NCBI RefSeq assembly: GCF_018742245.1
Contig: NZ_CP036132.1
Location: 367,001 to 431,000 of the forward strand
DNA length: 64,000 nt
Source of the DNA: Bacillus mycoides
GTDB lineage: Bacteria > Bacillota > Bacilli > Bacillales > Bacillaceae_G
Direction: 5' to 3'
This document shows positions 1 through 8,350 of the stretch, one piece after another. Each line of letters opens with the position of its first letter. Positions within the stretch are counted from its first letter, which is position 1. The notes beneath the pieces were generated by a model. It saw only the letters and a list, made by a program, of their open reading frames with translations. It was not told where the DNA came from and did not search any database. The position numbers and the translations under genes are program-made.

Positions 1-1
1 A

Positions 2-1225
2 CTCGTAACAGATGTGGATGGAAACCAGTATATTGATTTCGCAGGAGCAATCGGGACAATTAATGTAGGACATTGTCATCCTACTGTTAAAGAAGCGCTT
101 CATAAACAAGTAGATCAATATATTCACACTGGTTTTAATGTGATGATGTATGAGCCATATATTGAATTGGCAGAAAAACTGGCAGCATTAGCGCCAGGTA
201 ATTTCGATAAACAAGTGCTGTTTTTAAACAGTGGGGCAGAAGCGGTTGAAAATGCAGTGAAGATTGCTCGTAAATATACGAAGAGACCTGGAATTATCGC
301 ATTTTCTAAAGGATTTCATGGGCGTACATTAATGACAATGACGATGACAAGTAAAGTAAAACCATATAAATTTGGATTTGGCCCATTTGCTCCAGAAGTA
401 TATAAAGCGCCATTCCCATATGAATACCGTCGCCCAGAAGGGTTAACAGAAGAGCAGTATGATGATTTTATCATTGAAGAGTTTAAGAACTTCTTCATAT
501 CAGAAGTAGCGCCAGAAACAATTGCAGCTGTTGTAATGGAGCCTGTTCAAGGGGAAGGCGGATTTATTGTTCCAAGTAAGAAATTTGTTCAAGAAGTACG
601 CAGTATTTGTTCAGAGCACGGTATTTTATTTGTAGCTGATGAAATTCAAACAGGCTTTAGTCGTACCGGAAAATACTTTGCAATTGATCATTATGATGTC
701 GTTCCAGATTTAATTACGGTATCTAAATCATTAGGTGCTGGTGTACCGATAAGCGGCGTGATTGGGCGTAAAGAAATTATGAATGAGTCTGCACCGGGGG
801 AACTTGGCGGAACGTATGCAGGAAGCCCACTAGGATGTGCGGCTGCATTAGCTGTGCTTGATGTAATAGAAAAAGAGAAATTAAATGATAGAGCGATAGA
901 ATTAGGGAAAGTCGTAATGAACCGATTCCAAGAGATGAAAAACAAATATAATTGCATCGGTGATGTGCGCGGCTTAGGGGCAATGTGTGCATTCGAGCTC
1001 GTTCAAGATCGCAAGACGAAAGCGCCTGATAAAACATTAGCGTCTAATTTATGTGCAGAAGCAAATAAACGCGGATTACTTCTACTATCAGCAGGAACAT
1101 ATGGAAATGTTATTCGTGTGTTAATGCCATTAGTTATTACAGATGAGCAACTTGAGGAAGGTTTAACAATAATTGAAGAATCATTGCTAGCTTGTTATGA
1201 GCAAGCAAATATCGCTCGTGTATAA
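2..1225 (+). CDS. gabT: 4-aminobutyrate aminotransferase GabT (5' end outside window)
   Basis: Class-III PLP aminotransferase that moves the amino group of GABA to 2-oxoglutarate, giving succinate semialdehyde and glutamate in the cytosol. The frame is open to the window edge, so the true start and roughly the first 40-50 residues are missing; the GTG at position 14 is internal. Visible marks are the NSGAEAVENAVKIAR cofactor segment, ADEIQTG (PLP-binding Asp) and TVSKSLGAG, whose Lys near visible residue 242 should form the PLP aldimine. The gene sits directly before a sigma-54 activator and a succinate-semialdehyde dehydrogenase, which makes GABA the likely substrate over ornithine or acetylornithine. 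Confidence 0.93.
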   Translation, partial: LVTDVDGNQYIDFAGAIGTINVGHCHPTVKEALHKQVDQYIHTGFNVMMYEPYIELAEKLAALAPGNFDKQVLFLNSGAEAVENAVKIARKYTKRPGIIAFSKGFHGRTLMTMTMTSKVKPYKFGFGPFAPEVYKAPFPYEYRRPEGLTEEQYDDFIIEEFKNFFISEVAPETIAAVVMEPVQGEGGFIVPSKKFVQEVRSICSEHGILFVADEIQTGFSRTGKYFAIDHYDVVPDLITVSKSLGAGVPISGVIGRKEIMNESAPGELGGTYAGSPLGCAAALAVLDVIEKEKLNDRAIELGKVVMNRFQEMKNKYNCIGDVRGLGAMCAFELVQDRKTKAPDKTLASNLCAEANKRGLLLLSAGTYGNVIRVLMPLVITDEQLEEGLTIIEESLLACYEQANIARV

Positions 1226-1531
1226 AGAATTGGGATAACTTAAAAAAGGGCATAAAGCTTTTCTTTTTAGGCGGAAGAGAGCATCTGGCCATGCATAGAA
1301 TCGGTCAGGCCCTTTTCCTGCCCCATGCCAAGCTAAAACAAAGTGAGGGTGTGGTTGCGATGGCATTCTGTATTTTTCAAGGCAGCGAATTATGTGTTGA
1401 AAAATATAAATAGATTTGTATAAATAACAAATTGAAAACATTCTAGCTGACTCTATATAAAATGCAGAAAATTCATTTTATAATAAAGGTAGTAAAGTGA
1501 ATCGATGGATTTGAAGTAGGGAGTGGCTAGA
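1226..1531. other. Intergenic stretch with a possible structured element
   Basis: About 300 bases without a convincing gene. An AAAAGGGC arm near 1245-1252 can pair with GCCCTTTT near 1310-1317 around a 60-base loop that holds a smaller TGGCC/GGTCA hairpin. This could be a long terminator for gabT, but there is no clean U tract. The last 30 bases carry the ribosome site AGGGAG of the next gene. I saw no convincing sigma-54 promoter here. Confidence 0.3.
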
Positions 1532-2899
1532 ATGGTTGCAGAAAAGGAACGAATGTTGATGGATTTACAAGATGTATTTGAATATGCATTTGATGAAATT
1601 TTTGTTACGGATGATAAGGGAATCGTTGTACGTGTAAATAGTATGTGTGAAAGACATTACCAGCTCTCTGCTAAGGGATTAGTAGGAAAGCATGTACAAG
1701 AACTACAGAAAGAAGGAATTTTTTATCCGTCTGCAACGTTAGAAGTAATTGAAAAGAAAAGGCCAGTTGAACTTGTTCAAACAACGAAATCAGGAGAGTA
1801 TTTGCATGTTCGTACAAGGCCTGTTTTTGATGATGAGGGAAATTTAAGAAGAGTGATTAGTTATTCTCGTGATCTTACTGAACTCTATCAATTACGTCAA
1901 AAGGTAGAGGAAATGGATAATCAGCTAAAGACATATAAGAAAGAATTAAGAGAAACATATGAGCATGAAGGGCTTATTTTTAAAAGCATCGCTATGCAAA
2001 AAATAATCGAAACAATAAAAAAAGTATCTGTGGTAGATAGCACAGTTCTCGTATTAGGTGAGACTGGAGTGGGGAAAAGCCGATTAGTACGCCATTTGCA
2101 TGAAGTGAGTCACCGGAAGAATGAAAGTTTCTATGAAATTAATTGTGCGGCATTGCCGACGAATTTAATCGAATCTGAGCTTTTTGGATATTCAGGTGGG
2201 TCTTTTACAGGTGCAAATCGTGAAGGGAAAAAGGGGCTATTAGAATCAGCGCATAAAGGGACCCTTTTCTTAGATGAAATTGGTGAAATGCCGCTTGAAA
2301 TTCAAGCGAAGCTTTTGCAAGTATTGCAAGAAAAAACGTTTCGCCCTATAGGCGGAAGAGAATTAAAAAAGGTGGATGTTAGAATTGTAGCGGCAACAAA
2401 TAGAGATTTAAGTATGATGGTGAAACAAGGAACATTTCGGAAAGATTTATACTATCGTCTGAATGTCATTCCAATTTCAATTCCGCCACTTCGGGATAGA
2501 ACAGAAGACATTTTGCCGCTCATCTATCATTATTTACAGCATTTTAATAAAAAGTACGGACGTGATGTGAAGTTAGCTCCTAGTACGTTACAAATGTTTG
2601 TAGGGTACCCTTGGGAAGGAAATAATAGAGAGATTGAAAATGTAATTGAACGAATTGTTATCACTGCTGATGATTTTGTAACGGTAGAAGATTTGCCACT
2701 ATCTATGCAAGAGACAACGGTTGAACAATCCGGACAAAGTCTTTATAGAATGTTGGAAGAGGTAGAGAGAAATATTATTCTTAAAGCGTATAAAACGTAT
2801 GGATCAAGTTATAAAGTGGCTGAGTTTTTGCAAATAAGTCAATCTGCTGCCACTAGGAAGATTAAGAAGTTCATAGAGGAGGAAGAAAACATTGGATAA
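1532..2899 (+). CDS. PAS-containing sigma-54-dependent activator of GABA catabolism
   Basis: Bacterial enhancer-binding protein of about 455 residues. An N-terminal PAS domain (about 10-120) is followed by a short coiled region, the AAA+ sigma-54 interaction domain with Walker A GETGVGKS (about 176-183), LFLDEIGEM as Walker B, and a C-terminal Fis-type helix-turn-helix (about 410-450). The sigma-54 contact loop, usually GAFTGA, reads GSFTGA here. The longest frame starts at GTG 1523, but AGGGAG abuts that codon, while ATG 1532 has 9-base spacing, so I chose 1532. The position between gabT and gabD fits a GabR-like activator that senses a GABA-pathway signal through PAS; that role is inferred. 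The 3' end overlaps gabD by 8 bases. Confidence 0.9.
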   Translation: MVAEKERMLMDLQDVFEYAFDEIFVTDDKGIVVRVNSMCERHYQLSAKGLVGKHVQELQKEGIFYPSATLEVIEKKRPVELVQTTKSGEYLHVRTRPVFDDEGNLRRVISYSRDLTELYQLRQKVEEMDNQLKTYKKELRETYEHEGLIFKSIAMQKIIETIKKVSVVDSTVLVLGETGVGKSRLVRHLHEVSHRKNESFYEINCAALPTNLIESELFGYSGGSFTGANREGKKGLLESAHKGTLFLDEIGEMPLEIQAKLLQVLQEKTFRPIGGRELKKVDVRIVAATNRDLSMMVKQGTFRKDLYYRLNVIPISIPPLRDRTEDILPLIYHYLQHFNKKYGRDVKLAPSTLQMFVGYPWEGNNREIENVIERIVITADDFVTVEDLPLSMQETTVEQSGQSLYRMLEEVERNIILKAYKTYGSSYKVAEFLQISQSAATRKIKKFIEEEENIG

Positions 2900-4343
2900 A
2901 AAAGCGACGTTCGTAAACTTAGAGAAAAAGGCGATGTATATAAATGGTGAGTGGATTACACTGCAAGAACAAATCGAAGTGAATAATCCAGCGACAAAGG
3001 AAGTATTTGCAACTGTACCAAAGGGCGGGATTACAGAGGCAAAGCAAGCGGTTGATGCTGCACATGAAGCTTTTAAATCATGGTCAAAATTAACGGCAGC
3101 AGATCGTGCAGTAAAGTTAAAAAAGTGGTTCACACTCATTGATGAAAATAAAGAAGAAATTGCAGCAATCATGACGAGAGAACAAGGAAAGCCGTTTGCA
3201 GAGGCGCTTGGTGAAGTGAATTATGCAAATAGTTTTGTTGAATGGTACGCAGAAGAAGGAAAGAGAATATACGGTGAAATGATTCCTGCTTCTCACCCGA
3301 ATAAGCGTATTTTAGTTATGAAGCAACCAGTTGGAGTTATGGCAGCTATTACACCGTGGAACTTCCCAGCTGCTATGATTACGAGAAAGGTAGCTCCAGC
3401 ACTTGCAGCAGGCTGTACAGCAGTTGTGAAACCAGCGAGTCAAACGCCATTAACTGCATTGAAGTTAGTTGAATTAGCACATGAAGCAGACATTCCAAAA
3501 GGTGTAATAAATATTGTAACAGGTAGTGCAAAAGCAATTGCTGATACGTGGATGGAAGATGAGCGCGTTCGAAAAGTTTCCTTTACAGGATCAACTGAAA
3601 TTGGAAAAGAATTAATGGCTAGCGCTGCGCAAACGATGAAAAAGGTTTCGCTTGAATTAGGTGGTCACGCTCCATTTATTGTTATGAATGATGCTGATTT
3701 AGATAAGGCGGTAGAAGCGGTAATTGGTTCGAAATTCCGTAACGCAGGACAAACGTGTATATGTACAAACCGCGTCTTTGTTCAAGAAGAAGTGTACGAA
3801 GAATTTGCAGGAAAGTTCACAAAAGCTGTAGAGCAGCTTAAAGTTGGAGATGGATTCGGCGAAGGAACAACTGTAGGTCCACTTATTGATGCGAATGCAG
3901 TTTCGAAAGTACAAGAACATATTGAAGATGCAATTCAAAAGGGCGGAGAAGTTTTATACGGTGGCCATAAATTTGCAGAGTTAGATGGTTATTTCATTCA
4001 GCCAACAGTAATTGGATTGGCAAATGACACGATGCTTTGTATGAATGAAGAAACATTTGGACCGGTTGCACCAGTTGCGAAATTTAAAACAGTTGAAGAA
4101 GTAATCGAGCGAGCAAATAATACACCATATGGCTTGGCTGCTTATATTTTTACAAAAGATATTAGTCAAGCATTCCAAATTAGTGAAGCGTTAGAGTACG
4201 GTATTATCGGTTTAAATGATGGCCTTCCATCAGTTGCACAAGCACCATTTGGTGGCTTTAAAGAAAGTGGTATCGGACGTGAAGGAGGCCATTTCGGCAT
4301 CGAGGAATATTTAGAAATTAAATATATTTCGTTAGGATTATAA
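2892..4343 (+). CDS. gabD: Succinate-semialdehyde dehydrogenase GabD
   Basis: Aldehyde dehydrogenase superfamily, 483 residues, oxidising succinate semialdehyde to succinate with NAD(P)+, the second step of GABA breakdown. Visible motifs are the substrate-tunnel segment TPWNFPAAM, the cofactor loop FTGSTEIGK, the general base Glu in LELGGH (about 254) and the nucleophile Cys in GQTCICTN (about 288). The start is TTG 2892, supported by GAGGAGG about 8 bases upstream; it lies inside the end of the activator gene, suggesting translational coupling. The next ATG is 16 codons in and has no better ribosome site. The related glutarate semialdehyde is a possible alternative substrate. Confidence 0.92.
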   Translation: MDKKATFVNLEKKAMYINGEWITLQEQIEVNNPATKEVFATVPKGGITEAKQAVDAAHEAFKSWSKLTAADRAVKLKKWFTLIDENKEEIAAIMTREQGKPFAEALGEVNYANSFVEWYAEEGKRIYGEMIPASHPNKRILVMKQPVGVMAAITPWNFPAAMITRKVAPALAAGCTAVVKPASQTPLTALKLVELAHEADIPKGVINIVTGSAKAIADTWMEDERVRKVSFTGSTEIGKELMASAAQTMKKVSLELGGHAPFIVMNDADLDKAVEAVIGSKFRNAGQTCICTNRVFVQEEVYEEFAGKFTKAVEQLKVGDGFGEGTTVGPLIDANAVSKVQEHIEDAIQKGGEVLYGGHKFAELDGYFIQPTVIGLANDTMLCMNEETFGPVAPVAKFKTVEEVIERANNTPYGLAAYIFTKDISQAFQISEALEYGIIGLNDGLPSVAQAPFGGFKESGIGREGGHFGIEEYLEIKYISLGL

Positions 4344-4347
4344 GTAG

Positions 4348-4393
4348 TATACTAGAATCTTCATAAGCTAAAAAAGAAGGAGATTCTAGTATG
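4348..4393 (+). promoter_or_regulatory. Hairpin covering the ribosome site and start codon of the SMR gene
   Basis: A perfect 12-base inverted repeat, ATACTAGAATCT at 4349-4360 and AGATTCTAGTAT at 4381-4392, extends by a U-G/C-G step on the loop side and a U-G on the outside. The 3' arm contains the AG of the AAGGAG ribosome site and the AU of the start codon; the GG of the site is in the extended stem. Folded RNA would hide translation initiation. It is AU-rich and lacks a T tract, so it does not look like a gabD terminator. Confidence 0.55.
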
Positions 4394-4714
4394 GTATATT
4401 GGCTATTATTACTTGTAACAATTATTTTTGAAGTAGCTGGAACGATAGCGATGAAACTATCGAACGGTTTAACAAAGCTCGTTCCAAGTGTACTTATTTT
4501 TGTCTTTTACGGTATTTGTTTCAGTATATTTGCTATCGTCGTAAAGAAGATTAACTTAAGTATTGCTTATGCGATTTGGTCGGGCTTAGGGACACTTCTT
4601 ATTACGATTATTAGTGTGTACTTTTTTAAAGAGCATATTAATTTATTCCAAGCATTTTGTATTCTCTTTATTGTTTTAGGAGTAATTGGACTGAAAGTGT
4701 CATCGGCATCATGA
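4391..4714 (+). CDS. Small multidrug resistance (SMR/EmrE family) efflux protein
   Basis: A 107-residue protein with four hydrophobic segments, the size and layout of the SMR family of proton-coupled drug or guanidinium exporters. The conserved membrane Glu is in IIFEVAGT (residue 14), and SIAYAIWSGLGT is the family signature in helix 3. It most resembles EbrA/EbrB/YkkC/QacC-type proteins. Only one SMR gene is present, so it should act as a homodimer unless a partner lies elsewhere. The start is ATG 4391 with AAGGAG upstream, embedded in the inverted repeat described separately. A terminator follows. Drug specificity cannot be read from the sequence. Confidence 0.9.
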   Translation: MVYWLLLLVTIIFEVAGTIAMKLSNGLTKLVPSVLIFVFYGICFSIFAIVVKKINLSIAYAIWSGLGTLLITIISVYFFKEHINLFQAFCILFIVLGVIGLKVSSAS

Positions 4715-4746
4715 AAGCTATCTTTTGTAGAAGATAGCTTTTTTCT
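4714..4746 (+). terminator. Terminator of the SMR gene
   Basis: An 11-base stem (AAAGCTATCTT / AAGATAGCTTT) with a 6-base loop is followed by a T-rich tract. Confidence 0.85.
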
Positions 4747-4843
4747 TTTGGTTACTATGTCATGTGACAAAATATGACAAGGAATAGCAAAGAGTATTGT
4801 TATGATACATATATGAAATCTCGTCTCATGCGGAGGGAAGAGT

Positions 4844-5335
4844 ATGTTAAAAAAAGTGAGTCGAATTGTTTTAATTTGTGGCATAGCTTTTAGTTTAAGT
4901 GCTTGTACTGAGACTGAAAATAGTAATGAAAGTAAACAAGAGGACGTTCAAGATAAAGTTTATAAAATAGGAGAGACAGTAGATGTAGATGGTCTGCAAG
5001 TAACTATCGAGTCAGTTCAATTAGGATATCCAGATTATGATGAGGGTAAAAAGAAAGAGGAGATTTTGGGGATTGTTTTCGAAGTGGAAAATAATAGTGA
5101 AAAAGAAATACCTTTTGCATTTTATGAATTTGAGATTACCGATAAGAAAGGTACAAGATTTAAAGAATATAATAACTATGATAGCTTCATTAGTAAAAAA
5201 TTAGCACCAGATGAAAAAATCCAAGATATCATGCTATTTGACGTAGCGAAAGAAAATACGTATATCGCTACGTATAGGCCTGAGTTTACGCATGAAAATA
5301 GAACAATAAAATTTGAATTGAAGCCAAACAAATAA
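4844..5335 (+). CDS. DUF4352-type lipoprotein
   Basis: A 163-residue exported lipoprotein. The signal peptide ends in the lipobox LSAC (Cys about 21), then an acidic Asn/Ser/Glu-rich linker of some 20 residues, then one immunoglobulin-like domain of the type annotated as DUF4352 (telomeric-repeat-factor-like fold), recognisable by the pattern VDGLQVTIESVQ ... EVENNSEKEI. It should be anchored on the outer face of the membrane. ATG 4844 has GAGGGA at good spacing. It stands alone between two terminators. Function unknown; such domains often occur in secreted Firmicute lipoproteins of unassigned role. Confidence 0.8.
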   Translation: MLKKVSRIVLICGIAFSLSACTETENSNESKQEDVQDKVYKIGETVDVDGLQVTIESVQLGYPDYDEGKKKEEILGIVFEVENNSEKEIPFAFYEFEITDKKGTRFKEYNNYDSFISKKLAPDEKIQDIMLFDVAKENTYIATYRPEFTHENRTIKFELKPNK

Positions 5336-5366
5336 AAAACACATTGGGTAATCCAATGTGTTTTTA
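5335..5366. terminator. Bidirectional terminator
   Basis: AAAAACACATTGG pairs with CCAATGTGTTTTT around a 4-base loop. It serves the lipoprotein gene on the plus strand and the convergent aminopeptidase gene on the minus strand. Confidence 0.9.
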
Positions 5367-5377
5367 TAATGGTTAAC

Positions 5378-6607
5378 TTAAAACGCCCAGTTACCTTTAC
5401 GGAAAATCGGCTCATGTCTTCCATCAGCTGTAATACCGTCGATATCAAGCTCAGCTGATCCAATCATGAAGTCTTCGTGTGTAATACTAGCGTTTGCACC
5501 ATTTTCAGCAAGTTCTTCTTTAGACATTGTTTTCCCGCCATCTAAGTTAAATGCATAAGCATTTCCAATTGCAAGGTGGCAAGATGCATTTTCGTCAAAT
5601 AGCGTATTGTAGAATAAAATATTTGTGTTTGAAATTGGTGAATCGTGAGGTACTAAAGCTACTTCGCCTAAGAAGTGAGAACCTTCATCTGTTTCTACTA
5701 AATGTTTTAAAGCTTCTTCACCAGATTCAGCTTTATAGTCTACGATACGTCCGTTTTCAAATGTTAACGTAAAGTTGTCAATAATGTTACCTGCAAATGC
5801 TAACGGTTTTGTGCTAGACACTTGGCCGTTCACACCTGTTTTAAGTGGCATTGTAAATACCTCTTCAGTTGGAATGTTAGCCATAAAGGCTACGTTCTTT
5901 TCATTTAAGCTACCAGCACCAGCCCATACATGCTTCTCTGGAAGTTCGATTGTTAAGTCTGTTCCAGGGCCTGTATAGTGAAGAGCTTTATAATGTTTTT
6001 CGTTTAAGTAATCCACTTTTGTATGTAGTGTTTCATCATGTTCTTTCCATGCTTCCACAGGATTTTCTAAATCAGCACGAGTTGCTTTGAAGATAGCATC
6101 CCATAGTTTTGCTTCTTGTTCTTCAGGCGCTACATCAGGGAATACTTTTGCAGCCCATTCTTTCGTAGGAACAGAAATTACGCACCAGCTTACTTTATCT
6201 GCTTGTACATAATCACGGTATACTTTCATCGCTTCTCCAGCTACTTTATGAGCTGTTGCAATTTTCTTTGGTTCTACACCTTTTAATAGATCAGGATTCT
6301 CTGCATAGATGGACATAAATGCAGCGCCTTCTTTTGCTAATTCTTCACGAGCATGTGCTTTCCAAGAAGGGAATTCGGAGAAAGCTTCTTCAGGAGCTAG
6401 ATCGAATTTTAAGCGTGTTAACGTCTCATCATTCCAATCAACATATACGTGTTTTGCACCAGATTGATATGCTTTTTCTGTAACGAGGCGTACAAACTGT
6501 ACAGCCTCAAGAGGTGCACTAATTGATAAAGTTTGTCCGGGCTGAATATTAACACCAACATTGACTGCAAGGGCAGCATACTTCTCTAACGTTTGTTCAA
6601 ATGACAT
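5378..6607 (-). CDS. Aminopeptidase, M29 family (AmpS/AmpII type)
   Basis: Metallo-aminopeptidase of 409 residues, the usual length for the M29 family (Thermus aminopeptidase T, Bacillus AmpS), which removes N-terminal residues from peptides in the cytosol. The family pattern is visible: N-terminal VNIQPGQTLSISAP, a central YTGPGTDLTIELP, and the C-terminal metal-ligand region with GEVALVPHDSPIS, SCHLAIGNAY, ITHEDFMIGS. The frame stays open 32 codons further upstream, but that stretch is unrelated; ATG 6607 is preceded by AAAGGAG at proper spacing. Monocistronic, flanked by terminators on both sides. Confidence 0.92.
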   Translation of the reverse strand: MSFEQTLEKYAALAVNVGVNIQPGQTLSISAPLEAVQFVRLVTEKAYQSGAKHVYVDWNDETLTRLKFDLAPEEAFSEFPSWKAHAREELAKEGAAFMSIYAENPDLLKGVEPKKIATAHKVAGEAMKVYRDYVQADKVSWCVISVPTKEWAAKVFPDVAPEEQEAKLWDAIFKATRADLENPVEAWKEHDETLHTKVDYLNEKHYKALHYTGPGTDLTIELPEKHVWAGAGSLNEKNVAFMANIPTEEVFTMPLKTGVNGQVSSTKPLAFAGNIIDNFTLTFENGRIVDYKAESGEEALKHLVETDEGSHFLGEVALVPHDSPISNTNILFYNTLFDENASCHLAIGNAYAFNLDGGKTMSKEELAENGANASITHEDFMIGSAELDIDGITADGRHEPIFRKGNWAF

Positions 6608-6682
6608 ATGTATAATCTCCTTTAGTTTGAAAGATTTCTTACTATATATAATACAAGAAAATTCTAAAAATATATATAAATA

Positions 6683-6730
6683 TAACGTAAAAAGAGAGCT
6701 CAAAATGTATTGAGCTCTCTTTTTACGTTA
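6683..6730 (-). terminator. Perfect 21-bp terminator stem
   Basis: Arms 6683-6703 and 6710-6730 are exact inverted repeats with a 6-base loop; the deacetylase stop codon lies in the outer end of one arm. The T tract on the minus strand ends the deacetylase transcript and separates it from the aminopeptidase gene. Confidence 0.9.
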
Positions 6731-7810
6731 TTTAATCGAAGAAGCAAATTGTTCTACAGTCGTTGTATGGTGTATGCGAACACGCTTCATTTTTAACAAC
6801 TCATCAGGTTCACCCTTCGTAATGAATTGTCCAGGCTTCGTTGTTGTTGCAAATTGATAGTATTTCTTTGTTTCTGCGACAACTTTATCGTCTACATGAC
6901 CGAATGGATAAGCAATTGCGATAACAGGCTTACCTGTTATTTTCTCTAGCTTTTCTTTTGATCCTTTTAACTCTTCGTCATAGTTTGTAATTTTTGGCAA
7001 GTTTGCATGTGTCGCTGTATGAGATTGTACAGAAAAAATACCTGAATCAACCATTTCTTTTATTTCAGATGTAGAAAGGGCGCCTTCTACATCAACGTTA
7101 TCAACAATCATATATTCTGTTGCTGCTGGTTTAAAAGTATCATCTTTTAGTTTTTGTAAAATGCGAAATGCATTCATATTATTTTTCATACCGTCATCAA
7201 ATGTAACGAAAACCGGCTTGTTTACTTTATTAATATCGCCCCAGCGTTCAAATGTTAATAATGTATAACCATTGTCTTTTAAATACTTCATTTGTGCTTC
7301 AAAGTTAGCGGGTGATACGAATAAATCTTTAATACCTTGTCCATGATAATCATCAATTGCGTGGTACATAAGAACAGGAACTTTTTGCTCGAAAGTAATA
7401 GTAGATTTCGTAAGTGGAATAGCTTTTCCGCCCTCTGTTGTTCCTGTTGCTTCAATTTGATATTCACCGCGTTTTCCTTCAAATTCTTTTATATCAAAGG
7501 GAAGTGTAAATTGTTGATCTTTCTCTTTAGAAGAAAAAGATTTAGCACTTTCCTTTCCATCAGCAGTGCGCCAAATTTTATATTGTACTTCAGTTAAAGC
7601 ATCTTTTATATCTGTTATATGAATAGCTGTGTTTGTAGATTCGTGCGTAACTGGATTATAAGAAATTTTACCTTGTATTTGTACAGTCTCTTCTTGTTTT
7701 TTTACTTCTTGTACCTTTTTCTCTTTTGCAGGTTCTGGGCTAGCATTATTTGTATTACAGCCTGCTAGAATGGCAGACGTACATAAAGCAATCGCTGCGT
7801 ATTTTCTCAT
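6728..7810 (-). CDS. Polysaccharide deacetylase lipoprotein (BA0330-like)
   Basis: A 360-residue lipoprotein with lipobox LAGC. After a charged linker comes a beta-rich domain (about 40-145), which in the B. anthracis homologue BA0330 is a fibronectin-III-like module, then a NodB/CE4 domain. CE4 motifs seen are LMYHAIDD, the metal/catalytic segment FVTFDDGMKNN, the His ligands in SHTATHANLP, and AIAYPFGHVD. CE4 enzymes remove N-acetyl groups from peptidoglycan sugars; BA0330-type proteins are linked to wall behaviour rather than proven strong deacetylases. B. anthracis carries two tandem paralogues as I recall; only one is here. ATG 7810 follows GAAGGTGAT. Confidence 0.88.
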   Translation of the reverse strand: MRKYAAIALCTSAILAGCNTNNASPEPAKEKKVQEVKKQEETVQIQGKISYNPVTHESTNTAIHITDIKDALTEVQYKIWRTADGKESAKSFSSKEKDQQFTLPFDIKEFEGKRGEYQIEATGTTEGGKAIPLTKSTITFEQKVPVLMYHAIDDYHGQGIKDLFVSPANFEAQMKYLKDNGYTLLTFERWGDINKVNKPVFVTFDDGMKNNMNAFRILQKLKDDTFKPAATEYMIVDNVDVEGALSTSEIKEMVDSGIFSVQSHTATHANLPKITNYDEELKGSKEKLEKITGKPVIAIAYPFGHVDDKVVAETKKYYQFATTTKPGQFITKGEPDELLKMKRVRIHHTTTVEQFASSIK

Positions 7811-7851
7811 GGAATCACCTTCTATTGTGTATTATGTTGCATACTTACATT

Positions 7852-7883
7852 AAAATCCCCACCGCTATAAGAGAGGTGGGGAT
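7852..7883 (-). terminator. Terminator for the small minus-strand gene at 8132
   Basis: A 9-base stem ATCCCCACC/GGTGGGGAT, followed on the minus strand by TTTTA. It separates the small membrane protein gene from the deacetylase. Confidence 0.6.
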
Positions 7884-7958
7884 ATACCCTTGTTCATCAT
7901 ATCATTTGAAGAAAATGAGGGGAATATGATTTTTAGGAGGAGCTATTAGGGCGATAGA

Positions 7959-8132
7959 TTAATGACTTTGAATCGATGTATTCTTTCGTTTCTTATTGGA
8001 ATTGATAATAATATAACCTACTACAAAAATGAGAGGAATAATAAAGACATAGATAGGTATTCCCCATACATAATAGCTTTTCATGCTTAAAACTAGTAAA
8101 TATAAGAAGTCGAAAAGGGCGTGGGCTTTCAT
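7959..8132 (-). CDS. Small hydrophobic membrane protein, unknown
   Basis: A 57-residue protein with two likely membrane segments (about 5-20 and 28-46) and a basic, Ser/Asn-rich C-terminal tail. The longest frame begins four codons earlier at a TTG, but TTGGAGGATATT places GGAGG just before ATG 8132, which I take as the start. It has its own putative terminator downstream. I do not recognise a family. Coding status rests on the ribosome site, the hydrophobic pattern and the terminator. Confidence 0.55.
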   Translation of the reverse strand: MKAHALFDFLYLLVLSMKSYYVWGIPIYVFIIPLIFVVGYIIINSNKKRKNTSIQSH

Positions 8133-8350
8133 AATATCCTCCAATGTATTTTTTTACAAATTATAACATTGTTCATTTGTAATTTGTATATTTTGGTAAA
8201 TGATTTAAGTTAATTTTAAAGTAAGAGAAAGGTTTATTAATATGCAATTTTGCATATGTAGAGTAGTTTATATTAAAATATAAGGGTTTTGGACTATAAT
8301 AAAACCGCTATAAATTTAAGTAAGAATGATGTATGGAGTGGAGAATAGAA

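Noticed and set aside
1355..1380. TGGCAT...TTTTTC as a sigma-54 promoter for the activator/gabD unit
   Set aside because: The -12 element lacks GC and the match stops at the -24 half; a sigma-54 promoter, if any, is more likely before gabT outside the window.
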